43,173 nucleotides of DNA from positions 1-43,173 of the forward strand of contig JAFVGB010000027.1 of NCBI GenBank assembly GCA_017475185.1, read 5' to 3'. The notes beneath the pieces were generated by a model. It searched no databases and was not told where the DNA came from. It was given only the letters and a program-made list of their open reading frames with translations. This DNA is from Clostridia bacterium (lineage in GTDB: Bacteria > Bacillota_A > Clostridia > TANB77 > CAG-508). This document shows positions 1 to 9,033 of the stretch, in pieces. The translations under genes and the position numbers were made by a program. Within the stretch, counting starts at the first letter, position 1; every line of letters begins with the position of its first letter.

Positions 1-1167
1 GTAACTGCCCCTACGAACCTATCGTTTTGAATAATTGGAGACCCACTCATTCCTTGAATTATTCCTCCGCGTTTTTTCAATTAATCTATTATCAGTTACC
101 TTTATTAGCATACTTTTATTATCATAATTATTACTAACATAGACTTTTTGAATTTCTATTTCATATTTCTCTTTTTTACCATTTTCCAATTCACAAATTA
201 TATATGCATTTCCTTCTTGTATCTCATTTCTTAATGCAACTTCCATTTCCTGAGATAAATCCAAATTTAAATTTTCTTTATTAGTAACTAATCCACAAAT
301 TCCAAAAATTCCGTTTTTATATATTTCTCCTAATTTTATTCCAGATTCTATTGTTCCCCTTATTTCACCAGGACTTCCTTTTTCCCCTTTTTTTATTGCT
401 ACAATCGTACTTGTTGTTAATTCACCATTAGCAATATCAACTATTTCGCCAGTATCAATATCAGTTATTCCATGTCCTAATGCAGCAAACATTCCAGTGG
501 ATGGTTCATAAAAAGTAGCTGTTCCAACACCAGCAGCAGCATCTCGTACCCATAGACCTAATTTGTATTCATTGCTTGACGTTTTCGCTGGTTTTATGCT
601 AGTTGTTAACTCTTCATCAGATCTAATATATACAATTTTCAATTCTTCTCCATGTGATTTATTTACATTTTCAATTAAATCATCTGTATTTTTTATTGCA
701 ACATTATTTACTTGAATTATTCTATCCCCTTCTTCAATTCCAGTATTTTCATATGGCTTATAATTCAAATTATCTTCTCCTTTGATTTCAGACATTCCAA
801 CAACCAAAACACCATTTGTATATAATTTTAAACCAACAGAATCTCCCATTGGAATAACTTTCGTCCTTGGTAAAACATTAACATCTATGTCTTTTATAGG
901 AATTGTTCCAAACAAATCTAAAGTTAAATTGACTGTTCCCACATTATCAGAAATTTTATCTGATAAATTAGTTGAAGCTTGCATTGCTGTATAATTTCCG
1001 TATTTACTATTTTTTGCATTAATTTTTAATCCATATATAGTTTTAAAATTCAGTTCTTCTCCTTGAAAAACAACAACATTGTCTGGTAATAAAGTTATAT
1101 TACATACATACACATAAAAAATAGTCAAAAATAAAATTAATAAAATTGGCTTCATCCTTTTTTTCAT
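1..1167 (-). CDS. spoIVB: SpoIVB-like sporulation serine peptidase (partial; needs a +1 frameshift at CGG)
   Basis: SpoIVB is the secreted S55-family serine protease that signals from the forespore and triggers pro-sigma-K processing by cleaving SpoIVFA. The start is ATG at 1167, preceded by AGGTGA. A membrane anchor lies at about residues 6-22. A PDZ domain spans about 100-190 (IEEGDRIIQVNN). The catalytic His motif GHGITDIDTGE is near residue 231. The zero frame runs to a stop at 19, but the protein there is nonsense. At 67-69 the frame reads an in-frame CGG. Skipping its C gives GGA GGA and then IIQGMSGSPIIQNDR, the catalytic-serine block, which continues off the left edge. The residues before the site (KT) plus GG match the conserved KTGG, so the extra base is the C and not an A of the adjacent A-run. 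Either this is a pseudogene or translation shifts frame at CGG; see findings. Confidence 0.9.
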
Positions 1168-1227
1168 ATAATCACCTAAAAATAGATTACCCAATTTTAT
1201 TAATTTTACACACTATTTTAATATATT

Positions 1228-1645
1228 TCATCTTCTCATCATGTATCTTCTAGTAACAAATTGATTTGATGCACCTATATTATTTGTAACACTTCTATTA
1301 CATCCACAACCACATCCATTTGAATTATTTTCATCATCTTCATTATTTTCATTGTTGCTAGCGCAAATGCCGATTATTTCTTCTATCTCCATTTATACAA
1401 GGATTATCACTATTATTTATTAAACAACATATAAACCTAACTACCAATGCTGTAATTAATGCTAAAAGTGCATATAAAATAGCGAAAACAAGAAAACTCT
1501 CATCAAATGCAGCAAAAGTTACAACCAAAAATATTGCAAAAAAAGTTGCACCAACAAGTAAAGGTGATTGGATTATTTTTTGTAAAACAATTGCCAAAAT
1601 AATTGTTGCAACAGGAAAAGCAAAAAATACTAATAAATTATTCAT
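1228..1645 (-). CDS. Small DUF2651-like membrane protein with Cys-rich tail (through a +1 frameshift at CGG)
   Basis: The start is ATG at 1645, with TAGGAG 9 nt upstream. The first 91 residues are almost all membrane segments (PLLVGATFFAIFLVVTFAAF and so on) and resemble the small DUF2651/YbeF family by pattern. That assignment is from memory. The zero frame stops at 1358, four codons after an in-frame CGG at 1370-1372. Skipping the C reads GGC and continues 47 codons, with an Asn/Glu-rich linker, a Cys-Gly stretch (NGCGCGCN) and a basic end (TRRYMMRR), to a TGA at 1228-1230. The total is about 138 residues. The extended tail is open over its whole length, which supports it as real coding sequence. 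Its function is unknown. The Cys cluster could bind metal or anchor the protein. Confidence 0.65.
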
Positions 1646-1731
1646 ACACAATTTCTCCTATTTAATTTTTTATATATAATATGCAACAATTATAAATATG
1701 TGATTTTATTTATTTTTTTTAATATATTGTT

Positions 1732-2469
1732 TTAATACTCAACTTTTAACAGATACAATCCCTGTGGTGGTAAAGTTTTTCCTGCTTTTTTTCTATCACC
1801 TGACAAAATAATATTTGGAATATCATCAGACTTAATTTTGCCTAATCCGACATCAACTAATGTACCAGATATAATCCTTACCATATTATATAAAAATCCG
1901 CTACCAGTTAATTCAATAATTATTCTTTCATCTTTTTCATAAATTTTTGTTTTGTAAATTTTTCTTACACTATTTTTACTACTTGTCCCACTTGCCTTAA
2001 ATCCTTTAAAATCATGTTCTCCCTCAAAAAACTTTATAGCTTTTTTCATTTCTTCAATATTAAGTTTTTGTGGAACATGGTACTCTTGATTTCTATAAAT
2101 AGCACTTCCATATTCTGAATTATTAATAATATATCTATATGTTTTTTTCTTGCAATTATATCTACTATGAAATCTTTCTGGTACTTCCTCTGCACTTTTT
2201 ATTACAATGGATTTCTTTACTTTTGTATTAATAGCAATTGGAAACTTTTCTACTGGAATATTAGAATTTGTTTTAAAATTTGCAACTTGCCCTAAAGCAT
2301 GGACTCCAGCATCAGTTCTTCCTGAAGCAGTTAAATCGATGTCATCTTCCTTTGTAATTTCCATAATTGCTCTTTCAATTTCACCTTGAATATTCAATTT
2401 ACTAGGCTGTTTTTGCCAACCATTAAAATCTTTTCCATCATATTCTATAACTAATTTTATATTTCTCAT
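1732..2469 (-). CDS. truA: tRNA pseudouridine(38-40) synthase TruA
   Basis: TruA isomerises uridines 38-40 in the anticodon arm of tRNAs. The protein is 245 residues, normal for the family. The catalytic Asp sits in SGRTDAGVHALGQVANF, and the C-terminal part has SGFLYNMVRIISGTLVDVG. The start is the ATG at 2469 in MRNIKLVIEYDG, with AAAGGAG 7 nt upstream. A longer open frame extends to 2535 but runs through a repeat and has no ribosome binding site. The gene lies 71 nt downstream of cdaA on the same strand and is separated from it by a GGGGACGG palindrome. It has no in-frame CGG. Confidence 0.96.
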   Translation of the reverse strand: MRNIKLVIEYDGKDFNGWQKQPSKLNIQGEIERAIMEITKEDDIDLTASGRTDAGVHALGQVANFKTNSNIPVEKFPIAINTKVKKSIVIKSAEEVPERFHSRYNCKKKTYRYIINNSEYGSAIYRNQEYHVPQKLNIEEMKKAIKFFEGEHDFKGFKASGTSSKNSVRKIYKTKIYEKDERIIIELTGSGFLYNMVRIISGTLVDVGLGKIKSDDIPNIILSGDRKKAGKTLPPQGLYLLKVEY

Positions 2470-2500
2470 TTTTTCTCCTTTATATACAAATACATCAAAA

Positions 2501-2536
2501 TGTGGAAACGGGGACGGTTTCCTTTCCGCCCCCACA
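2501..2536. repeat. Imperfect GGGGACGG palindrome between cdaA and truA
   Basis: The ends are TGTGG and CCACA, and the interior carries GGGGACGG and GGAAAC/GTTTCC arms. The same GGGACGG or CCGTCCC word recurs in palindromes at 3668-3970, 14128-14158, 16639-16694 and 21516-21583, so this is one member of a dispersed family. It could fold in the cdaA-truA transcript. No T-tract follows, so it is not a classical terminator. Confidence 0.55.
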
Positions 2537-2540
2537 AAAT

Positions 2541-3440
2541 TTACTTTGATTTTATTTCAACTGTTTTATTATTAATTTTCCTCTTAATTTTATCAAATCC
2601 TATATCTTTTTCATTAATATTATCTAATAACAATTGTCTTAAATTGTCTTCTGCAATATCAACAATTAATTTTCCATCTTTTGCTACTGATACTTTACCA
2701 GATTCTTCTGAAACAACAATTACAATGCTATCTGTTTCTTTTGACATTCCTAAAGCTGCTCTATGACGTGTTCCTAAAGCTTGTGAAATATCTTTATCAC
2801 TTGCTAAAGGCAAAATACAAGCTGCTGCCATAATTCTATTTTCACTAATTATAACTGCTCCATCATGTAGAGGAGTATTTGGAACAAATATATTAACTAA
2901 TAGCTGTGGAGAAACATCTGAATTTACTAATACACCTGTATCTATAATATCTTGAACTTTAATATCTCTTTCCATTACAATTAATGCACCTGTTTTTGTT
3001 TTTGCTAATTCATTAACTGCAATCATTATTTTATAAATATCTTCTTTAGACTTTGTCTGTATATCTTTGTCTATTCCAAAAAATCGAGTTAATTTATTAT
3101 TACCTAGTTGTTCTAACGCTCTTCTTAACTCTGGTTGGAATATAACTATTAAAGCAATTACACCATAAGATAAAAATGATGTTAAAATAAAGTTTAATAT
3201 TCGTAAATGAAGTATTGAACTTAAAGCAGTTATAATTACATATAGAATTATTCCCTTCAATAACTGCCACAATCTTGTTTTCTTTGATGCCTTAATAAAT
3301 TTATAAATCAAATAAACTACAATCATTATATCTAGTATTAGTGGTACCAATTTTATTGGATACTGATATAACTCTTGAATATAATCTACAACATTTTTTT
3401 GAAAATATGTATTTATATTTTGTATAAAATTTTCTATCAT
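2541..3440 (-). CDS. cdaA: Diadenylate cyclase CdaA (c-di-AMP synthase, membrane form)
   Basis: The protein makes cyclic di-AMP from two ATP. c-di-AMP controls potassium and osmolyte transport and wall homeostasis. It is 299 residues, with three membrane segments at about residues 30-100 (LVPLILDIMIVVYLIYKF, GIILYVIITAL, FLSYGVIALIVIF). The DAC domain follows, with both nucleotide-binding motifs visible: PLHDGAVII and GTRHRAALGMS. The family usually sits in a cdaA-cdaR(ybbR)-glmM operon. Here neither partner is adjacent, and truA follows instead. A 36-residue membrane micro-protein gene ends 28 nt upstream of the cdaA start on the same strand, so the two could be cotranscribed. Confidence 0.95.
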   Translation of the reverse strand: MIENFIQNINTYFQKNVVDYIQELYQYPIKLVPLILDIMIVVYLIYKFIKASKKTRLWQLLKGIILYVIITALSSILHLRILNFILTSFLSYGVIALIVIFQPELRRALEQLGNNKLTRFFGIDKDIQTKSKEDIYKIMIAVNELAKTKTGALIVMERDIKVQDIIDTGVLVNSDVSPQLLVNIFVPNTPLHDGAVIISENRIMAAACILPLASDKDISQALGTRHRAALGMSKETDSIVIVVSEESGKVSVAKDGKLIVDIAEDNLRQLLLDNINEKDIGFDKIKRKINNKTVEIKSK

Positions 3441-3468
3441 ATTTTACTCCCATCAAATATTACTTATA

Positions 3469-3579
3469 TTATCTATGAATTAAATAAACTATTACAGTAA
3501 GACACATTGAAAAAACCATTAATCCGGCTAAAACTCCTGCCATTACTTTTACTAAAATGCTTCTTTTTCCATTTGACAT
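3469..3579 (-). CDS. Single-span membrane micro-protein (36 aa)
   Basis: This short gene starts with ATG at 3579 behind a strong AAAGGAGG (9-nt spacing) and ends with TAA at 3469-3471. The product begins MSNGKRSILVKVMAG, then has one hydrophobic helix (AGLMVFSMCLTVIVYLI) and ends HR. A basic N-terminus, one helix and a tiny C-terminus resemble small Firmicutes proteins of the Prli42 or DUF4044 type, but I cannot assign a family. The strong ribosome binding site and a clean composition argue it is real. It is directly upstream of cdaA. Confidence 0.7.
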   Translation of the reverse strand: MSNGKRSILVKVMAGVLAGLMVFSMCLTVIVYLIHR

Positions 3580-3667
3580 AACACATGTCCTCCTTTGTTT
3601 AAAATCTACATAATAATGTTAGCACAAATTTTGATTTTTTTCAAGATTTTTTTCGAATTCTTGGAGA

Positions 3668-3970
3668 CTTTTGGAGACGGTTCTAATTGTTCGAAAATCC
3701 CCAGAAAAAGGGGCGAACTGTGTCGAAAAAATGATAAGGAGTCAATATATTAAAATAGAGCACAGGGTGCGCAGTTGGCAAGGTTTGCCAAAAGAAGTAT
3801 AAGGAACTAACTAAACAAAAACTTTTTTCTTGTTTATAGTTCCTTATGCCTTTTGACAAAGCCGAGCCAGCAAACCCGCGAAATTTAATATATTGACTCC
3901 TTATCATTTTTTCGACACAGTTTGCCCCTTTTTCTGGGGATTTTCGAACAATTAGAACCGTCCCCAAAAG
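3668..3970. repeat. Long fold-back element E1 with conserved internal loop
   Basis: The two halves form an almost perfect hairpin. The outer arms (3668-3754 and 3883-3970) pair for about 85 bp, including the TCCCC...GGGGA and GGTTCT/AGAACC blocks. An inner stem (about 3783-3830 with 3831-3860) closes the tip. Between the stems is an asymmetric loop with GTGCGCAGTTGGC at 3767-3779 on one side and GCCAGCAAACCC at 3866-3877 on the other. These loop words recur in E2, E3 and E4, while the stems do not. E1 lies just 3' of pheT. A 94-codon open frame inside it is an artefact of the repeat. Confidence 0.85.
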
Positions 3971-3996
3971 TCGATTTGAACCATTCCAAAGAATTA

Positions 3997-6366
3997 TTAT
4001 CTTCTCAACTTAGCCTCGCATTTGCTTTCAACTGCTTCAATAACCTTATTAAACACAACCGTAACCTCTTCCTCAGTCAATGTTTTCTTAGCATCCATAA
4101 AAGTTAAATTGTAAGCAATAGATTTTTCATTTTCTCCAACATTTTCACCTGTATAAACATCGAAAACTTCAATATTTGTAAGCAAACTACCTGCTGCTTT
4201 TTTTATAACTGTTTCAATTTCTTTAGACTCAACTTTTTTATCCATCACAAATGCTAAATCTTTCTTAATAGATGGGAATTTAGAAATTTCTTTAAATTTC
4301 ATTTTTCCAGTTCTCTTATCTAGCAATCTGTCTAGATTAATTTCCATTACATAAACATCATCCTTAGTTACATTTGGATGTAACTTTGCAATACATCCTA
4401 CTATATTATTATTTACAGATATATCAGCACATTGACCTGGATGGAATTCAGCAACTGGGTTCATCATATGAACAAAGCTGTATCTATTTCCATATCCTAA
4501 GAAATCTAAAACTTCTTCAGCAATTCCTTTGATAATATAAAAATCTACATTTTGTCTATTACCTAATCCTAAGTAATACTCTCCACTCATCAACACACAA
4601 AGCTTCTTATTTTCCCCATATTCTTCACCTTTTTTGAAAAATCCTTTTCCGATTTCAAATATAGAAACATCTTTTATATTACGTGCTTTGTTATATTCAT
4701 AAACTTTTATCATTGATGGAATTAAACTATATCTTAAAGTATTTCTTTCTTCTGTTAGTGGATCTAATAATTTTAAATTTGTAAATGAATCGCTTGTATA
4801 TTTATTTGCTTCATCTTCACCTACTAACACATATGTCAAAGTTTCATTTAATCCTAAAGAAGACATTTTATTTCTGATTTCTCTTGTTGTTTTATCATAA
4901 GAACCTGCTTTCATTGGAAGTACAGGAAGCTTTCCTTGGATATTATCAACTCCATAAATACGTCCAACTTCTTCAATTAAATCTTCTTTTATGCTAATGT
5001 CTAAACGTCTTCTAGGAACCAAAACTCGAATATCTCCATCTTCTGCATATCCAGTAAATTTCAATCTTTTGAAGACGTCAATAACATCATCTTCTGTTAG
5101 ATTTGTTCCTAAAACATCATTTATATTATCAACTGTAACAAACACTTCTTTATCTTGTTTTTCTGTTGTGTCATAAACACAAATTCCGGAAATAATTGTT
5201 GCATCAGCATATTTCTCTAATAAATGGCAAGCTCTTTCAACAGCCATATATGTTCTGTTTGGATCTAATCCCTTTTCAAATCTGTTACTTGCTTCGCTTC
5301 TAACAATCTTTTTAGATGTTTTTCTAACTTTAACTCCGTCAAAGATTGCAGATTCAATAATTATATTTTTTGTATAATTTTCAACTTCAGTTGTTAGTCC
5401 TCCCATAACACCTGCTAAACCAATTGGTCCTTGCTCTGTTGCAATAACAATATCGTTTTCATCTAAAGTTCTTTCAATTTCATCAAGTGTTGTTAATTTT
5501 TCTCCATTTTCAGCCATTCTTACAATTAACTTATTTCCTAATTTATCAGCATCATAGAAATGAAGTGGTTGACCAACTTCAAGCATTACATAGTTACTAA
5601 TATCAACAACATTATTAATAGGTCTTATTCCTGAAGCAATTAATCTGTTTTTTATGAATGTTGGACTTTCTTTAATTGTAACATTTTCAACTTTTTTTGC
5701 TAAAAACAAACTACAATTATTAGTTTGAATATCAACCTTAAATGAATGAGTTATATTATAACCTGATTCATTATGAGATAAATCAATTGTCTTAACTGGT
5801 TTGTCGTAAATAGCTCCTACTTCATAAGCCATTCCTAAAATGCTTAATAAATCACCTCTATTTGCAGTTAATTCAAAATCTATAACTCCATCATCCATCT
5901 TCAAGAACTTAATTGGATCTCCACCAATTGTTGCTGTTTCTGCCAATTCACAAATTCCCTCTTTATCTGCTTGTGTCAAGAATTTAGATTCCAATCCAAG
6001 TTCGGCTAAAGAACACATCATACCATTAGACTCAACGCCTCTGATAGAACCTCTTTTTATTGTAACATCACCAGGAAGCTCAGCTCCAGGTAAAGCAACT
6101 ATAACTTTAATACCCTTTCTAGCATTAGGAGCACCACAAACAATTTGTAAAACCTCTTTACCCACATCAACTTGACAAACATGCAAATGGTCAGAATCAG
6201 GATGTTCTTCACACTCCTTAATCTCTCCAATTACTAAATTTGTAGCTTCAATTAAATGACCAGCAAAATCATACTCATTTCCAACCCTAGTCATATCCTC
6301 AGCCAAAGTATTAACATCAACATCTATATCAACATAATCTTTTAAAAAATTTGTACTTAATTTCAT
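3997..6366 (-). CDS. pheT: Phenylalanyl-tRNA synthetase beta subunit
   Basis: PheT is the beta chain of the (alpha-beta)2 enzyme that charges tRNA-Phe. At 789 residues it is full length. In order it has the N-terminal tRNA-binding OB fold (VIGEIKECEEHPDSDHLHVC, about residues 45-65), B1 to B5 domains (PIGLAGVMGG and SEASNRFEKGLDPNRT), a catalytic-like core, and the C-terminal anticodon-binding FDX-ACB domain (FKEISKFPSIKKDLAFVMD). Expression probably starts upstream of pheS under the Phe T-box, with fold-back element E2 between the two genes. No in-frame CGG was found. Confidence 0.97.
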   Translation of the reverse strand: MKLSTNFLKDYVDIDVDVNTLAEDMTRVGNEYDFAGHLIEATNLVIGEIKECEEHPDSDHLHVCQVDVGKEVLQIVCGAPNARKGIKVIVALPGAELPGDVTIKRGSIRGVESNGMMCSLAELGLESKFLTQADKEGICELAETATIGGDPIKFLKMDDGVIDFELTANRGDLLSILGMAYEVGAIYDKPVKTIDLSHNESGYNITHSFKVDIQTNNCSLFLAKKVENVTIKESPTFIKNRLIASGIRPINNVVDISNYVMLEVGQPLHFYDADKLGNKLIVRMAENGEKLTTLDEIERTLDENDIVIATEQGPIGLAGVMGGLTTEVENYTKNIIIESAIFDGVKVRKTSKKIVRSEASNRFEKGLDPNRTYMAVERACHLLEKYADATIISGICVYDTTEKQDKEVFVTVDNINDVLGTNLTEDDVIDVFKRLKFTGYAEDGDIRVLVPRRRLDISIKEDLIEEVGRIYGVDNIQGKLPVLPMKAGSYDKTTREIRNKMSSLGLNETLTYVLVGEDEANKYTSDSFTNLKLLDPLTEERNTLRYSLIPSMIKVYEYNKARNIKDVSIFEIGKGFFKKGEEYGENKKLCVLMSGEYYLGLGNRQNVDFYIIKGIAEEVLDFLGYGNRYSFVHMMNPVAEFHPGQCADISVNNNIVGCIAKLHPNVTKDDVYVMEINLDRLLDKRTGKMKFKEISKFPSIKKDLAFVMDKKVESKEIETVIKKAAGSLLTNIEVFDVYTGENVGENEKSIAYNLTFMDAKKTLTEEEVTVVFNKVIEAVESKCEAKLRR

Positions 6367-6399
6367 ACCTCTTTCCTCACTTTCTAATAAACCTTCAGT

Positions 6400-6620
6400 A
6401 ATTTGATAGGATTACAATTCTGAAGAATGTGCCCTACAAAACTGACTCGGAGAAAGAAATATATTATTTCGCAGTGTAGTGCGCAGTTTGGCGCTCCCAC
6501 CTGCAGTCTTTCTATAAAACTCCCACGCCAGCAAACGAACGGAGGAATAATATATTTCTTTCTCTCGGCAACACACCTAAAGGCACATTCAGCACACAAT
6601 CTAATCCTTCCTATCAAATT
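6400..6620. repeat. Long fold-back element E2 with conserved internal loop
   Basis: The outer arms pair AATTTGATAG at 6400 with CTATCAAATT near 6620, then GAATGTGCC with GGCACATTC, then the AT-rich block ending AATATATTATT with its complement at 6546-6565. The internal loop has GTGCGCAGTTTGGC at 6479-6492 opposite GCCAGCAAAC at 6527-6536, the same words and order as E1. The element runs into the last codons of pheS and fills the pheS-pheT gap. It would therefore fold within the pheST mRNA. Its stems share no sequence with E1. Confidence 0.8.
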
Positions 6621-7644
6621 GCTCCAAAAACCTCACATCGTTCGTATATAAGTACCTCATATCAGTAATTCCATACTTAAACATGGCCAATCTATCAATT
6701 CCAGTACCAAAAGCAAATCCTCCATAAATGTCAGGATCGTACCCGTTCATCTTAAGCACATTTGGATGAACAATACCAGAACCTAAGAGTTCAATCCATC
6801 CAGTTTTCTTACATAAAGAGCAACCTTTTCCACCACAATTAAAGCATGAAACATCAACTTCATAAGATGGTTCTGTGAATGGGAAATAACTTGGTCTAAA
6901 TCTTAACTCTGTATTTTCACCAAGCATTTTCTTCATAAACACCTCTAATGTTCCTTTTAAATCAGCTAAAGAAACATGATTTTCCTTTTTATCAATAACC
7001 AATCCTTCAACTTGATTAAATTGATGTGAATGTGTTGCATCATCTTCTCTTCTATATGTTTTACCAACACATATCATTCTTATTGGATCTTTTCCACCTT
7101 TTCTTAGCATTTCTCTTGCTTGAACAGCAGATGTTTGAGTTCTTAATAAATATGAATCTGTTATATAAAAGCTATCTTGCATATCTCTTGCAGGATGTCC
7201 TTGTGGTAAATTCAATCTTTCGAAACAAAATTCATCAGTTTCAAGTTCTGGTCCCTCAACAACATCATATCCCATTGAAACAAATAAATCTTCAATTTCT
7301 TCAATAGTTCTATTTAATGGATGTTTACTACCTCTTTTAACTTTTTTGCTTGGCAATGTAATATCAATAGTTTCGGATTCTAACTTTTTATTTAATTCTT
7401 CTTGTTTAAACGCTTCTTCCTTTTCTGAAATTAGTCTTTCTAATTCATCTTTAACTTCATTTACTAAACTACCAATAATAGGTCTTTCCTCAGCTGATAG
7501 AGCTCCCATTCCTCTTAGAACTGATGTTAGCTCGCCTTTCTTTCCTAAGTATTGAACTCTTAAATCATTTAATTCTTTTAAATCTTTCGCATTAGCAATT
7601 TCTGAAATTGATTTTTGCTTAATAGCTTCAATTTGTTCTTTCAT
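6601..7644 (-). CDS. pheS: Phenylalanyl-tRNA synthetase alpha subunit
   Basis: PheS carries the catalytic site for activation of phenylalanine and works with PheT. It is 347 residues. An N-terminal coiled coil covers about 1-90. Class II motifs follow: motif 1 region [20 protein letters not shown], motif 2 region [19 protein letters not shown], and motif 3 [18 protein letters not shown] Cys cluster ([17 protein letters not shown]) is near residue 275. The start ATG at 7644 follows GAAGGGAG. Upstream lies a T-box leader, and a 25-bp GAAACA...TGTTTC palindrome sits just before the ribosome binding site. Confidence 0.97.
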   Translation of the reverse strand: MKEQIEAIKQKSISEIANAKDLKELNDLRVQYLGKKGELTSVLRGMGALSAEERPIIGSLVNEVKDELERLISEKEEAFKQEELNKKLESETIDITLPSKKVKRGSKHPLNRTIEEIEDLFVSMGYDVVEGPELETDEFCFERLNLPQGHPARDMQDSFYITDSYLLRTQTSAVQAREMLRKGGKDPIRMICVGKTYRREDDATHSHQFNQVEGLVIDKKENHVSLADLKGTLEVFMKKMLGENTELRFRPSYFPFTEPSYEVDVSCFNCGGKGCSLCKKTGWIELLGSGIVHPNVLKMNGYDPDIYGGFAFGTGIDRLAMFKYGITDMRYLYTNDVRFLEQFDRKD

Positions 7645-7663
7645 AAATATTTCTCCCTTCTTT

Positions 7664-7688
7664 GAAACAAGACCTCCCGTATTGTTTC
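7664..7688. repeat. GAAACA...TGTTTC palindrome, short variant, in the pheS leader
   Basis: A 25-bp element with ends GAAACA and TGTTTC and core GACCTCCCGT. It is related to the 31-bp copies at 14128-14158, 21516-21546 and 21553-21583. As in the hydA and pflA copies, TGTTTCAAAGAAGG on the coding strand places the element directly 5' of the Shine-Dalgarno sequence. Confidence 0.55.
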
Positions 7689-7696
7689 ATAAAATC

Positions 7697-7965
7697 AAAA
7701 AAGCCATTTCATCCTACATAGGACGAAATGACTCGTGGTACCACCTAATTTTATAAAATGCATAAATTAAAAATTTTTGTTTTTAATTTTTTACACTCTA
7801 TCTTATTATAGTTTTAACGTAACAACCGCTTTTACCTACTCTTTTCATTTAAGCAAAAGACTAAAAAAGTGAAATTTCATACAATTCATTATATTAGGTT
7901 CTCACCATACCTAACTCTCTGTGTATAATTTATAAATTGCACTACTTTGCTTTTTTATTAGTTTT
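7697..7965 (-). promoter_or_regulatory. T-box riboswitch of pheST
   Basis: On the minus strand the conserved T-box bulge AGGTGGTACCACG lies at 7734-7746. A terminator hairpin follows (arms ATTTCGTCCTA and TAGGATGAAAT) with TTTTTT at 7697-7702. Upstream is a Stem I region with AGAGAG and GGTGAGA-type elements (about 7895-7925). A UUC phenylalanine codon at 7871-7873 is the likely specifier. Uncharged tRNA-Phe would pair with the specifier and the UGGN bulge and allow readthrough into pheST. Confidence 0.88.
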
Positions 7966-8054
7966 TTTATTTTCGTATATGATATCACTTATTTTAAAAA
8001 AAATCAATACTTTTTGCTTACTAGTATAATTTTTTTCTTTTTTTAATAAAAAGA

Positions 8055-8100
8055 AAAAGGACCTATATTTCTTATATATACATATAAAAAAGGTCCTTTT
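8055..8100 (-). terminator. Rho-independent terminator after the first S1-domain gene
   Basis: The arms AAAAGGACCT and AGGTCCTTTT enclose an AT-rich loop. Read on the minus strand they are followed by a T-rich tract, just 3' of the gene ending at 8117. Confidence 0.75.
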
Positions 8101-8116
8101 AGATAAAATGAAAAAA

Positions 8117-8932
8117 TTAGTCAATGTACAATTTAATATGACGTTCTTTTGGATTTACTGAACGAACGTAACACCATACGATATCTCCAAATTTCGGATA
8201 TTCCGTTGTTATATTATCACGAATATCAGCAATACCTGAAATAGCAGGAGTTATCTCGACATAGAAACCAGTTATATGTCCGTCAGTATCTCTTATTTCA
8301 TCCCCAACTTTTGCTACAACTTTAGTACCTGCTTTTATCTTTTTATAGTCTCCAAAAGCAGCTTTTTTTGCACTACACCATACCCTATGTTCAGATTCAC
8401 TTATTTGTGTAACCCGAACTCTCATATGTCTACCAACTGAAATCCAGTCTCGAGCATCTTTAATAAAAACTCTTGATAACTGTTTAATCTCACAGTAAGC
8501 ACAAACACCTTCTGCAATATCAAAGAAAACACAATGTTTATCTACTCTTTCAACCATGGCATAATAAATACCTTTTTCAATATTAGAAATTTGATTAAAT
8601 ACTTCTTCCAAGTTGGACTTTCTTGAAAGTAAGATTTCTTTACCTTCAATTTTAGTTATCTTAACCCTAATGCTCTGTTTGCGCATTATTGCCCTTACTT
8701 GAACAGGTACAATCTCATCTTTAATATCTTCCAAACTGACCTCGCTAAAAGGTAAACATCCATATATATTATTTCCTAGGTAAACGCGCACATATCCTTT
8801 TTTTATGTTGTAAGTTCTTGGTGATACGACTATTGTCGTATTTGATTGCCACTTCCGTCTGAGCTCATCAAGTGTAATATTATCATCCACTTTAAAGTCA
8901 CTTTCCGGCATAAAATTTTGTACTTCAATCAT
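8117..8932 (-). CDS. S1/OB-fold RNA-binding domain protein, paralog 1
   Basis: A 271-residue cytoplasmic protein with repeated S1-like beta-barrel units (GYVRVYLGNNIYGCLPFSEV; YYAMVERVDKHCVFFDIAEG; VGRHMRVRVTQISESEHRVW; FGDIVWCYVRSVNPKERHIK). It lacks other recognisable domains, so an RNA-binding role is inferred. It is a paralog of the next gene upstream (9122-9970), with matching domain order. Arginine codon use is mixed (CGC, AGG, CGA, CGT and two CGG at 8414-8416 and 8855-8857), unlike the AGA/CGT-dominated neighbours, which suggests transfer. Both CGG codons must be read as sense here, because the domain continues in the same frame. It has its own promoter and terminator. Confidence 0.7.
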   Translation of the reverse strand: MIEVQNFMPESDFKVDDNITLDELRRKWQSNTTIVVSPRTYNIKKGYVRVYLGNNIYGCLPFSEVSLEDIKDEIVPVQVRAIMRKQSIRVKITKIEGKEILLSRKSNLEEVFNQISNIEKGIYYAMVERVDKHCVFFDIAEGVCAYCEIKQLSRVFIKDARDWISVGRHMRVRVTQISESEHRVWCSAKKAAFGDYKKIKAGTKVVAKVGDEIRDTDGHITGFYVEITPAISGIADIRDNITTEYPKFGDIVWCYVRSVNPKERHIKLYID

Positions 8933-8979
8933 TTTTCATTCTCCTTTGTAATAAGTTTCAGTTATAAAACTGTTCAATA

Positions 8980-9008
8980 ATTATATCATATATTCTTAGT
9001 ATCTTCAA
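8980..9008 (-). promoter_or_regulatory. Sigma-A promoter of S1 paralog 1
   Basis: On the minus strand the -35 is TTGAAG (9003-9008), followed by a 17-nt spacer and a -10 TATAAT (8980-8985). Just downstream is the inverted repeat CAGTT-TTAT-AACTG, also found in altered form at the same place in paralog 2. Confidence 0.72.
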
Positions 9009-9033
9009 GTTTGTTTTTCATAAACGCTAAAAA

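Noticed and set aside
1..1194. -1 programmed slip at the A-run in spoIVB
   Set aside because: The needed change is +1, and the zero-frame codons (GAA AAA ACG) do not place an A AAA AAC heptamer in the right phase. Skipping the C fits the family motif better.
3683..3967. A 94-codon minus-strand reading frame
   Set aside because: It lies wholly within the E1 hairpin and has no ribosome binding site; it is a by-product of the repeat.
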